Source: Diacronema lutheri (taxonomy: Eukaryota; Haptophyta; Pavlovophyceae; Pavlovales; Pavlovaceae). Taken from it: 64,000 nucleotides of DNA. A program made the translations under genes and the position numbers. The stretch covers positions 250,501 to 314,500 of the forward strand of contig JAGTXO010000031.1 of NCBI GenBank assembly GCA_019448385.1. Reading direction: 5' to 3'. A model generated the notes under the pieces. It did not search any database and was not told the DNA's origin. It saw only the letters and a list, made by a program, of their open reading frames with translations. Positions 52,296 through 62,400 of this stretch are shown here, in pieces (position 1 is the first letter of the stretch; each line of letters begins with the position of its first letter).

Positions 52296-54091
52296 TCATG
52301 CGGCAAGCGTTCGCCAATTGGCGCGCACGTACCCAAGCGCGGCGCCCATCACCGACTCGCCGACGGTCGGGTATGGGTGGATCACGCGCGCGAGGCTCTC
52401 GACGCTCACGCCCTCCTTGATCGCGAGCGTCAGCTCGGCGACCATGTCGCCCGCGTGCGCGGCGACGATCGTCGCGCCGAGCAGCTGCGCGCTGCCCTTG
52501 GCGCACGTCAGCTTGACGAAGCCGTCCGTCTCGCCGTCGAGGATCGCGCGGTCGTTGTGCTGCAGGTCGGCGCGGAACGTTTCAAACTCGATCCTGAAAC
52601 GGCAGCCGCATGGCGGAAACGGGCAGCCGGCGAAGGAGCACAGCGTTGGATGGCGATGGGGTCGGCGATGGGGGACGGGGGCAGGCCGCCAGCACGGCAT
52701 GCGCGCGAGCTGAGTCACGGCGCTCTCCCTGAGCCATCCCTCACCCCCCCCCCCCCCCCCCCCCCCCCCCCCTTCCCCACTTGTGACGTTTGGGGGGGGG
52801 GGGGGGGGGCGATCACGCACCCGCTCGTGCTCAGCTCGTGTTCGTACGCGCCGACGTGCGCGACTTCGGGGATCGTGTACGTGGTCCATGGCACGACGAG
52901 CGAGCTTAGCTTCCAGCTGCCCCCGAAGAGCGCGTTCTCCACCGCCGCCTTGGCCATCTCGCCCGAGACGTGTGTGAACTTGTAACGGTGACATACGTCA
53001 CCGACGGCGTAAATCTTCCGATTGGAGGTGCGCAGGAGGTCATCAATCTGCACGCCGCGCGCGTCGTCGTACGCAACGCCCGCCGCCTCAAGCCCGAGCC
53101 CGCGCACGTTGGGCGCGCGGCCCGTCGCGAGCAGGAGCGCATCACATGCGATCGTGACGGGGTTGCCGCCCGAACGCGTGCAGCGCAACTCGATCTCGCT
53201 GAACGAGCCGCCGTCGGCCGTGGCGACGCGCACGCCCGTCTGCGCGGCGGCGTTGACGCTCGTCGAAAGGAGCACCTCGACGCCGTCCCGCTCGAGCGCG
53301 GCGCTCACGACCTTCGCTGCGTCCGCGTCCTCCTTGGGCAAAAGGCGGCCACCACGCACTACGACGGTTACGCGCGAGCCGAACGCCGCGAAGCACTGCG
53401 CCATCTCGAGGCCGATGGGCCCGCCGCCGATGACGACCATGCGCGGGGGCAGGCTTGTCAGGTTGTACAGCGTCTCGTTCGTCAGGTAGGGCACGTTGGC
53501 GTACAGCTCGGGCGCGGTCGGCCGGCCGCCCGTCGCGATGACCGCCGTGCGGAAGCGGAGCTCGATCACCTTGCCCGCCTCGAGCGTGCTCTCGACGCGC
53601 AACGTGTTGGGCCCGGTGAAGGTGGCCGTGCCGGCAAACATATGCGCGCCCGCCGCCGCCGTGCCCGCATAAGAATCGGCCGGCGCGATGCGCGCGCGCA
53701 GCCGGCGCATCCGCGCCATGATGTGCGCAAAGTCCACGACGACGTCACCCGTGATTCGCACGCCAAGCTCGGCGCTGGCGCGCAGCTCCTTGACGGCGCG
53801 GGCGGTGCGGATGAGCGCCTTTGACGGCACGCAGCCCACGTTCAGGCAGTCGCCGCCCGCCAGGTGCTTCTCGACGAGCGCCGACTTTGCGCCGCGCCGC
53901 GCCGCCTGCTTGGAAGACACGAGGCCGCCGGCGCCGGCACCGATCGCGATCAGGTCGTACTCGGCGTGCGGCGTCGGGTCCAGCCAGTCGAGCGGCGCGA
54001 CATGGTTCAGCAGCGCGACGTTGTGCTCGTCGAGCGGCGCCACGTGCAGCCTGCTCGCGGCCGCCTCCGCGTCGGCGCCAGTCCACGGCAT
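52296..54091 (-). CDS. Class I pyridine nucleotide-disulfide oxidoreductase (MerA/LPD-like)
   Basis: Exons 54091-52821 and 52593-52296 join in phase 2 to give 522 residues. FAD binding: YDLIAIGAGAGGLVSSKQAA (51-56). Redox-active disulfide: GGDCLNVGCVPSKALIR (Cys82/Cys87). NAD(P)H binding: MVVIGGGPIGLEMAQCFAAF. A second FAD motif is KIYAVGDVC. The C-terminal dimerisation domain has DRAILDGETDGFVKL and IHPYPTVGE, placing the catalytic His of this class in HPYPT. It resembles mercuric reductase-like proteins of plants and bacteria but lacks the N-terminal metal-binding domain, so a Hg(II) role is not supported. No clear targeting peptide. The 227-bp intron contains long poly-C and poly-G runs. 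Confidence 0.88.
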
Positions 54092-54263
54092 CGCGCCCGT
54101 CCGACTCTGGCGTCACAGTACGGTCGACGTCAGAGGCCAACACTCACTCTCACAGAGGGTCATTGGGCGACGACCACTCGACCAGCGAGCGTGCGGAAGG
54201 CGGCCATCGGGGCAGCCTTCAGGCCAAGCATCCTACTGTGTCCACAACCCCGCGCACGACCAC
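54092..54263. other. Intergenic spacer between two leftward genes
   Basis: This 172-bp spacer is of ordinary composition. No gene or RNA is apparent. Confidence 0.4.
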
Positions 54264-55130
54264 TCACTCGGCGCGGTTGACGCTCCAGTCGTAGTCAAAG
54301 TAGCGCACGGCGGTGTGCGCGGACGCGAGCGCGTTCGCCGCGCCTGTGGGCAGCGCGTGCTGCAGCAGGAAAGTCTTGACGGCGCGCGTACCGCCCCAAT
54401 CGGCCTCAAACCACAGGAAGATGCGCGAAAGCCGCACGCGGCGCACGCCCTCCACTCGCAGGCCTTTGGTCGGGTTTGCGAGCCACTCGTCGACCTGCGC
54501 GCGCATCTGCTCCTCGAGGCGCGGCGCAACGAAGGCCTCGGCGCGCAAGTTGGGGCACGATGCCGACGCGCATACGATGCACGCGTGCACCGCCGGCTCC
54601 GCCCACGCGCGCCGCAGCTTGTCGTGCTCGACCTGGTTGAGTGACAGGCGCTCGCCGCCGACTGTGCCGGCGTAACGGTCCCAGACGACCTTACCGGCCT
54701 CCTTGAGCTCGAGGATCGAGCGGAGCGGCGGCGTGCCCGCGCCCGCGCCGCGCGCGTGCGCGACGATGTGGGCGCAGCACAGCGCGTTATACGCGTTGAT
54801 GTAGAGCGCGAGCCGCTCACGCGCGCCGAGCGCGCCCACGTTCGCGCTGGCGAGCTGCGCGAGGTACGCGTCAAAGCCAGGATCGGCCGCGAGGCCCGCA
54901 TAGTCAACGACGTGCACGCCCATGATCGGCCCGACCGTCGCGCCCGTGCGCACGTGCGCCTTGAGGCATCGGTCCCACGCGCCGTGATCAAAGGTTGCAC
55001 CGTCCACGCCCGAGCGCGGCGCGTCGGCGAGGCGCTGCCGGCCGGCGACGGTGCGCGCGGGCGGGATCTTGCTCGAAGCTGCGCGCTTCTCGAGGCCGTT
55101 CAGCACCGGCTGGAGCAGGTCGAGCGGCAT
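54264..55130 (-). CDS. DUF547 domain protein
   Basis: From the ATG at 55130 the protein has 288 residues; the frame is open 45 bp further but only with a non-ATG start, so an upstream exon is possible. Conserved DUF547 features are GARERLALYINAYNALCCAH, SLNQVEHDKLRR, VHACIVCASASCPNLRAEAF (a Cys pair) and the C-terminal YFDYDWSVN. The domain is widespread in bacteria, plants and algae; its biochemical role is not established. The protein appears soluble with no signal peptide at this start. Confidence 0.85.
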   Translation of the reverse strand: MPLDLLQPVLNGLEKRAASSKIPPARTVAGRQRLADAPRSGVDGATFDHGAWDRCLKAHVRTGATVGPIMGVHVVDYAGLAADPGFDAYLAQLASANVGALGARERLALYINAYNALCCAHIVAHARGAGAGTPPLRSILELKEAGKVVWDRYAGTVGGERLSLNQVEHDKLRRAWAEPAVHACIVCASASCPNLRAEAFVAPRLEEQMRAQVDEWLANPTKGLRVEGVRRVRLSRIFLWFEADWGGTRAVKTFLLQHALPTGAANALASAHTAVRYFDYDWSVNRAE

Positions 55131-55299
55131 GGGCGCCGGCGTCGACGCAACCTTGCCTCCGTTTGCCGGCAGCACGGACGGCCGTCAGTATGGGAAGTCG
55201 GCATTTTCCAGAGATGTCGAGGTCATGACAGCAGTGGACGGACTCTGCGGCTTTGGACCCCAGAGAGCCACGTGACATCTGGGGTGTCTCCCCCCCTCC

Positions 55300-55344
<45 letters not shown>

Positions 55345-55771
55345 TTCCCTCATGACGCTGACGCTACCTTTGCTTGCGACGCTGCCGACGATGACCCCCT
55401 CGCCGCGCGCGCGGGGGGGGGGAAGGGGGGGGCGGGGAGGAGGCTGCGGAAGGGCGGCAGCGAGGGTGGCAGTGAGAGTGGCGGTAAGGGCGGCAGCGAG
55501 GGCGACGGTAGCGGCGGTGGCGGAATAGAATTTAAAAATAGTGCGCATCGGCGGCGATCGCAGTGGGCACGCGCCCGCGCCGCTGCCGAGCGTCCGCTGC
55601 CGCAGGGGCGCTGCATCGTGGGGGTCGGCGTGGCAGTTGTGCCGCGGGGCCCGTCCAGCTCGCACGGGCTCGGAGAGCCGCGCGTGCGCGCGCGAGAACG
55701 CGGCACGCGGCGCCGGCCGCGCGTGGCTCGTAGCGGGGCTGGCGACGCCACCGCCGCGCTGCTCGGCCGCC
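55131..55771. other. Intergenic region with a long poly-C tract
   Basis: This 641-bp region holds a run of about 60 mostly C bases at 55287-55345, a G-rich patch at about 55420-55445 and short GGCAG/GGTAA-type repeats to about 55525. An AT-rich island (AATAGAATTTAAAAATAG) lies near 55527. No convincing coding frame was found. Homopolymers make the assembly less certain here. Confidence 0.5.
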
Positions 55772-56350
55772 TCAGCCATCCCGCCGGCGCCTCGCACGGC
55801 GGGCGCCGTACACGCGCAGCGCCCATGCCGTCGGCCGCCCGTCAAAAGCGGCGGGCGTGCCGCCGGTCGCAAGCTCGAAGACGGACGTTGCCAGAAGGTC
55901 GCGTGGCGCGGCGAGCGCCATGTCATCCGACTCCGCCTCGTCAACGGGCGCGAGGCCGTGCGGCGCGCCCGTGCCGCAAGCGCCAGCGCCGTCCACCGCG
56001 CAGCCGTCGTCTCCGTCGGCCTCGTCATCACCGTTGGCGCCGCTTTCGACGCGGCGCGACGCCTGCAAGAAGGCAATCGCACCAGCATGCGCGCCGCTCA
56101 CCTTGCGCAGCGCCTCGAGCGCCACGGACGCGGCGCGAATCCTGCGCTCGAGGGCGAGCAGCACGCGCCGCTCCGCGTCTTCGGCCGCGCGCCGCACGAG
56201 GCGGCGGTGGAGCGCGAGCAGCGCGGCGGCGGTGAGGCCGACGGCTGCGAGCATGCTCGGCTCGGCAGTGCGCGCGCGCTCGAGCGCGCGGCCAGCGCAC
56301 GAGGCCAAATGCGCCGCGGCGTGCGCGCCGCGCGCGCCGACGAGCCGCAT
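55772..56350 (-). CDS. Hypothetical single-pass membrane protein
   Basis: A 192-residue frame begins at an ATG (56350) that follows an AT-rich tract (AAAAGTGAAAACTTAAAAAC, 56392-56411). Residues about 32-50 (SMLAAVGLTAAALLALHRRL) form a hydrophobic segment, followed by an amphipathic Arg/Glu helix and an acidic linker (GDDEADGDD). No family recognised. A longer frame reaches 56434 (MKKTEDFCVFKF), so the start is uncertain. Support is moderate and rests on composition and position. Confidence 0.38.
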   Translation of the reverse strand: MRLVGARGAHAAAHLASCAGRALERARTAEPSMLAAVGLTAAALLALHRRLVRRAAEDAERRVLLALERRIRAASVALEALRKVSGAHAGAIAFLQASRRVESGANGDDEADGDDGCAVDGAGACGTGAPHGLAPVDEAESDDMALAAPRDLLATSVFELATGGTPAAFDGRPTAWALRVYGARRARRRRDG

Positions 56351-56488
56351 GCGCCGACTGCGAGGCGAGATCGCGGTAGGCGATGACCTCAAAAGTGAAA
56401 ACTTAAAAACGCAGAAGTCTTCTGTCTTCTTCATCAAGACGTGTTTCTATTGGGATTTCTACTGGGATGGGGGACTGACTGGAACGCC

Positions 56489-59400
56489 TCACGGCTCGCG
56501 GTGCAGCGCTGCGAGCGTCTTTGCAAGCGAGCGCACGGCATCGAGCACCTCGCCGACGGTCTGCCCAGTCTGCCCGACCTCGCGCCGGATCGCGTGCACG
56601 TCGGCGCGCAGGCTCGCCGCCGGATCGGCCGCGCTGCCGTCCGGCGCGCCGACCGCGCAGCCGCACTCAACCGCCGCCGCCGCCATGGCCGAGACGACGT
56701 CGGCGGCGGACTCGCCCACGCGCGGCGTCGCCGCCGCGCGCGCATCGGAGCCCGCGTCGCTCGCCGCGTCCGACGTGTCGGCCTCGTCGCCAAAGAGCCG
56801 CCGGCTCCGCCCACTCTCAAGGCGCGCGTGCCCGGCGAGCCACGCGGCCGCCGCGGGCGACGCGTCGGCGGGCTCGCGCGCGCGTCCGCCGGCGTCGTGC
56901 GTCGCGTCCGTCTCGCCGACGGCGCGCAGCAACGGCGCGCCCGCGGCAGGCAGCAGCCGCGCGAAAAGGAATTGCTTCACCGCCTGGAGCGAGCGGCACG
57001 CATACACACCACCCGCGAGCGCCTCAATCGCGAGCACGAGCGCCCCATCGTCCACGGCGCCGCCGTCGCCCAGCGTGTCGCGCGCGAGCCGCGCGCGCGA
57101 CGCCGTGGGCGCGGCGCGCGCGCTCGGCCGGACGCTCGTCGGTCCGTCGCGCACAAGGCAGTTGTCGAGGCCAACGGCACGTGCGTACAGCGCGCACGCG
57201 CCGCTGCCGAGTACGACGTCAGCGCGCTCGCGCAGCGCGGCGGCGGAGAGGGAGGGTGACGCCTGTGCGCGAGCGCGCGAGCGTGCGGCGGGCGCGGCGG
57301 GCGCGGAGCGCGCGTCAGACGGCACTGCGCGGCACGCATCCCTGCAGCACGGCCCTGCAGCATGGCGCGCATCCCTGCAGCACTGCGCGTCAGACGGCAC
57401 TGCGCGGCACGCATCCCTGCAGCACGGCCCTGCAGCATGGCGCGCATCCCTGCAGCACTGCGCGTCAGACGGCACTACGCGGCACGCATCCCTGCAGCAC
57501 GGCCCTGCAGCATGGCGCGCATCCCTGCAGCACTGCGCGTCAGACGGCACTGCGCGGCACGCATCCCTGCAGCACGGCCCTGCAGCATGGCGCGCATCCC
57601 TGCAGCACTGCGCGTCAGACGGCACTGCGCGGCACGCATCCCTGCAGCACGGCCCTGCAGCATGGCGCGCATCCCAGCAGCACTGCGCGTCAGACGGCAC
57701 TACGCGGCACGCATCCCTGCAGCACGGCCCTGCAGCATGGCGCGCATCCCTGCAGCACTGCGCGTCAGACGGCACTGCGCGGCACGCATCCCTGCAGCAC
57801 GGCCCTGCAGCATGGCGCGCATCCCAGCAGCACTGCGCGTCAGACGGCACTGCGCGGCACGCATCCCTGCAGCACGGCCCTGCAGCATGGCGCGCATCCC
57901 TGCAGCACTGCGCGTCAGACGGCACTACGCGGCACGCATCCCTGCAGCACGGCCCTGCAGCATGGCGCGCATCCCTGCAGCACTGCGCGTCAGACGGCAC
58001 TACGCGGGGAGATGGGCGCCATGCCGCACGGCCGTGGCGGCGCGCGCGCTGCCGCGCGCACGGCCGTGAGCGCATCGGCAAGGACGGCGTCGAGCTTGGC
58101 GCGGCCGATAATCCGAGCGTGCGTGTGCGCGCGCAGCGGGAGCTGCAACGCCGCGCACACGCACTCAGCGACCTGCTCGCGCGCGCCACGGCGAGGGCCG
58201 CACGCGGTGCGCGCGTGAGCGGGCGGGCGGACGGGCGTTGCGCGCCAGAGGGCGCAGGCGCGAAAAGCCGCGTGGGCGGACGACAGCTTGCGCAGGCCGA
58301 GCGCGCGACATGTCCTGTCCCTCCTGGGGGGCGCAGGCGCGCACAACAGCCGCAAGGCCACCGCGGCGTACGTGCACATCCCCTCGAACGCATCCCTCCG
58401 CGCGGGCGGGCGCGCCCGGCCATGCGGCGCGGCTTACCTCGTGGTCGGCCATCAGACGTGGGTGCGCGAGCGCAAGGGCGACGAATCGCTCGAGCTGCGT
58501 GAGCGAGCCGAGCGCATCAAACCCGTCTCCGCGCAGCCGCGCGCGCGTGTTGTCCGCGCGCTCGACCGAAGGTACGGTTGGCGATCGCGGCGCGCCGGCC
58601 GCCATCGCGCGCGCGCCGCCGTGCGCGCGCGGCGCGGTGACGGGCGACGCGGCGGGCGACGCGTCGGCGCGCGCGAGGCCAATGGCCGCCATCGCGGCGG
58701 GCAGCGAGCTGTCCACCCACGCGCACAGCAGCTCGCGCACGTGCCCCATCGTGCCCGCGCGCCGCGCGACCTGCCCGTCCGCCGGCGCGCTCGGCGCCGG
58801 CACCGGCGCGACCGCGTCGCGGATGCGCGCGCCGAGCGCGGAGGAACGCGGCGCGCCCGCGCCGTCGGTGGCGCGCGCGGCGCGCGCGCCGCCGCTGCCC
58901 TCGCCGGGCGGGGCGCGCGCGCCGCCGCCGTCCGGCAGATCGTGCGCCGTGTTGCCGCCGTCCGCCGCGCCGTGCTCGGCGCCGCCGTCCGGCGCGTGCG
59001 CGCCTTCGGCGGCATCCGTGCCGTCCTCGTCGTCGACGCCATTGTGCGCAGCCGCGTCGCCGCGCTTGGGCGCGCTGTCGATGAGCGCTTTTAAAAAGCG
59101 GAAGACGGCGGACGCGTCCGGATCGTCGAGCCTTTTGTCCGGGTGCCATTCGAGGAGCAGCTGCCGGATGCCGCGCGCGCGCTCGGCAGGCGCGCGCACC
59201 GCCCAGAGCGCGTCGACGCGCTGGCGCAGCGCGGCGCACTTGGCCGCGGCCGAGGCGGAGAGCGAGCCGTCTGCGACTGTCTCGAAGCCGTGCACGACGA
59301 GCTGCACACCGGCGACCGGCGGCTCGGCGCGCAGCGGGGGCGCGTGGCCGCCCGCCGCGTCGGCCGCGCGCGATCCGCGCGCGGAGCGCGCGCCCGCCTC

Positions 59401-62400
59401 CGTCGCCGCGCTCTCGCACCCATCGGGCGCCGGCGGCAGCCCCACCGCGATGGGCACGACGAAGCCCTTTTGCCGCAGTATGGCCTCACGCGCCCTGTCA
59501 TCAGCCATGAGCATCGCGCGGCCGACAAAGTCTTCAAACTCCTCCGTCCGCTCGAGCTCGCCGAGCAGCCCGCGCGCGAGCGCGCGCGGCACCTCGAGCG
59601 CCGCGAGCGGGCCGCCGCCCGCGCCGACGTAGAGCAGCGCGCGTGGCGCGTCCCAGAAAGCCGCCACCTCGCGGGAAGAGATGACGACCGCGTCGGCGGC
59701 GGGCGCGCTCGCGCCCGCGCTCGCGCCCGTGGCCGTCTGTGCGGGGAGGGCGAGGGTGAGCGTGACGTGCACGGCGCGCGCGGTCACCTGGCGCGTGCGA
59801 AAGAGCTGGCGCATCGTACCCGCCGCGCAGAGCCGGTCAAAGTCCGGCCGCATCCGGTTTGCGAGGAAAGTCGCAATGCAACGCTTCGTGCCCGCCACGA
59901 GGAGGGCATCGCCCGCCGCGTCGTCGGGCGCGTCCGCGTCCGCGTCCGCGCCGGCCTCGCCGTCGGACAGCGCGTCCGAGCCGCGGCACACGCCCTCGGC
60001 TCGCACGACGCACTGCGCGCGTCGGCTGACGCCGTGGACGCCGAGCGCGGCGCCAAGCTGCAGGAAGTGCGCGGCCGAGCCGTCGCCCTGGCGCGGCACC
60101 CAGATGAACGGAAGCGACGCGGCGCGGTTGGCGGATGGCGCGCCGTCCGCCTCGGGCGCGCCGTCCGCCGCGGGCGCGCCGGCAGCCGCCGCGGCCGCCG
60201 CCGCCTTGTCATCCTCGTCGTCGAGCTGCAGCGCGCCGCGCACGGACGAGTCGTCGGGCAGCAGCGCGTCGCGCGGCGGCACGAGGGCGTGCGCGTGCGT
60301 GAGCGCGTACCCCTTGTCAATCAGCCGCGCCCACAGCTCGGCAGGGACGGAGTTGACGCGCGCGCGCTTCGATGCGATCAGCGCAAGGCGCGACCAGAGC
60401 GCGACGAGCACGTTTGGCGGCGGCGGGCGCGCGGCAACGTCTGCGCGCGAGATCGCGAGCCAGCGCTCGACGTAGTCGCCGTCGTCCGCGCCGGCGCGTG
60501 CGCCGAGGCGCTCGACGAAGAAATGGCGCAGCTGCTCGGGGTACTCGGCGGAGAGCACCTGCAACGAGCCCGTGAAGATCTCAGCCGGCGCCGCCCACAC
60601 GCACGCGCGCGCGCGCACCCAGCGCGGGCGGGGTACGCGCACGAGCACACACCCGTTCGCCTCAAAGTCGGCGAGCTCGGCCGACGCGGCGCCGCGCGCG
60701 CCGCCGGCGCCGACGCCGGCCGCGCACGCCGCGAGCGCGCATAGGAGCTTGCTCACGAGCGCGTGCTCCGCCTCCTCCGCCGGCGCGTCCGCGAGCCGCT
60801 TGAGGTGGGCGACAAGCGCGCCGGACGACGCGTCGACGGGCACACCCAAGTAGCTCGCGACGCGCGCGGGCAGCGCGAGCGAGCAGTATGGGAGCGCGTC
60901 GCCGAAGACGTCGCGCAGCGCCACTGAGTCGGCGAAGAGCTGCGCTGGCGCGCGCGCGCCGAGCGACGACGGCAGCCATCGTGCGCTCGCGATCAGCCGG
61001 CGCAGCTCGGACGGCCGGCGGTTGACGAAACGCCGCGAGCGGCGCGCGCCCACGTCGAGCGGGCTGGGCGCGTCGGCGAGCGTCGACGGCGGTGCGATGC
61101 GCTGCGCACGCGCCTCCTCCCACGCCATGCGCGAGCTGCCGAGGAGGGCGTCAAGCCACGCGACGAGCAGCGCCGCTCGCTCGGCGGCGGGCGCGCCGTG
61201 GCCGCTGTCGCCGCCTCCGTCTCCGCCGTCCACGTCCGCGTCCGCGCCGTCGGTGTCATGCGCGGCGCGCAGCACGGCGAGTGCGGGGTAGTCGACGTCC
61301 ACCGTGTCGCCATTCACAACCGTCGTCACCGCCGCGGGCACGATGGCGGGCAGATCGAGCGCTCCGACGCTCATCTCCAAGAAGGCCGCGTCGCCCACAA
61401 TGGACGCGCGCGACGCGCCGTCGGCGCTCGGCTCGGCTTTGGCTCCACCGCCGCCATCGTGATTGCCGCCGCCATCGTGATTGCCGCCGCCATCGTGATT
61501 GCCGCCGTGAAGCTCGGCATACTCGGGCGCGAGCACGGCATAGTGCACGTCATCCTCGCCGCGCGAGAAGAGCGCAGCCCATGCAGACGCGGCGCGCGGG
61601 ACGAGGAGCTGCGTCTGACTGTGGGTGAGCTCACTGCGCCTGCAGACACAGCCGTTCTCAAGAGCGACGGGCATGTGCGGCGCGATGGCGCGCACGGTCC
61701 GCTCGTCGATCGCGTGGCGCGCGTGCAACGTACGCACCGCGCCGAAAATGCGCAGCGCCGCGGGCGCGAGGTGCGCGTTGCGCGCCGGGCCGACGCCCGC
61801 GTGCACGCCGCCGGCGGGCGGGATGGCGTCGCGCGCGCCGACGCCGACGCCGCCGCCGTCTGCGGCGGCTGCGGCGCCGGCGGCGGCTGCAGCGGATTTG
61901 GAGTGATGTGCGGACGAGGCGGGCATCGAGAGGGCGCGGAGAGCGCGCAGCGTGCGCGGCGGGCCGCCATCGTTGGCTCGAGCCCTCCCGTTCTCGCCGT
62001 CCATACCGCCGTCCACGCCGTCGAGCGCCGGCGCGCCGTCCGTGCCGCCGGCGGCCGGCGGCGGCAACGCGGACAGCGGAAAGGCGCGCACGGCATGCTC
62101 GACAAATGCGCCGGCGCTCAGCTCGCGCAGGCCGAGCGTGTCGCGCGCCCACGCGAGCAGCTGCGGCGCGCGCTCCCGGAGTGTCCGGTGCACTGTCCGG
62201 CAGAGGAGGCGAAGCGGTTCCGGCTGGCCAGCGCGCCCGTCATCGTCCGAGCACGCGGCCGCCAGGATGGGCAGGAGGAGCGCGCTGACGGCCTCGGGCA
62301 CCGCCTCCTCCGACGCGGCGTACACCGGCCGGTCGACCGTTGACCGCACCATCGCCACGCACACCGACGCGCGCGCCGACGCGCGCACCGCGCCGGTCGC

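Noticed and set aside
55287-55345. Poly-C tract as a biological feature
   Set aside because: It may be real, but homopolymers this long are prone to sequencing and assembly error, so no claim is made.
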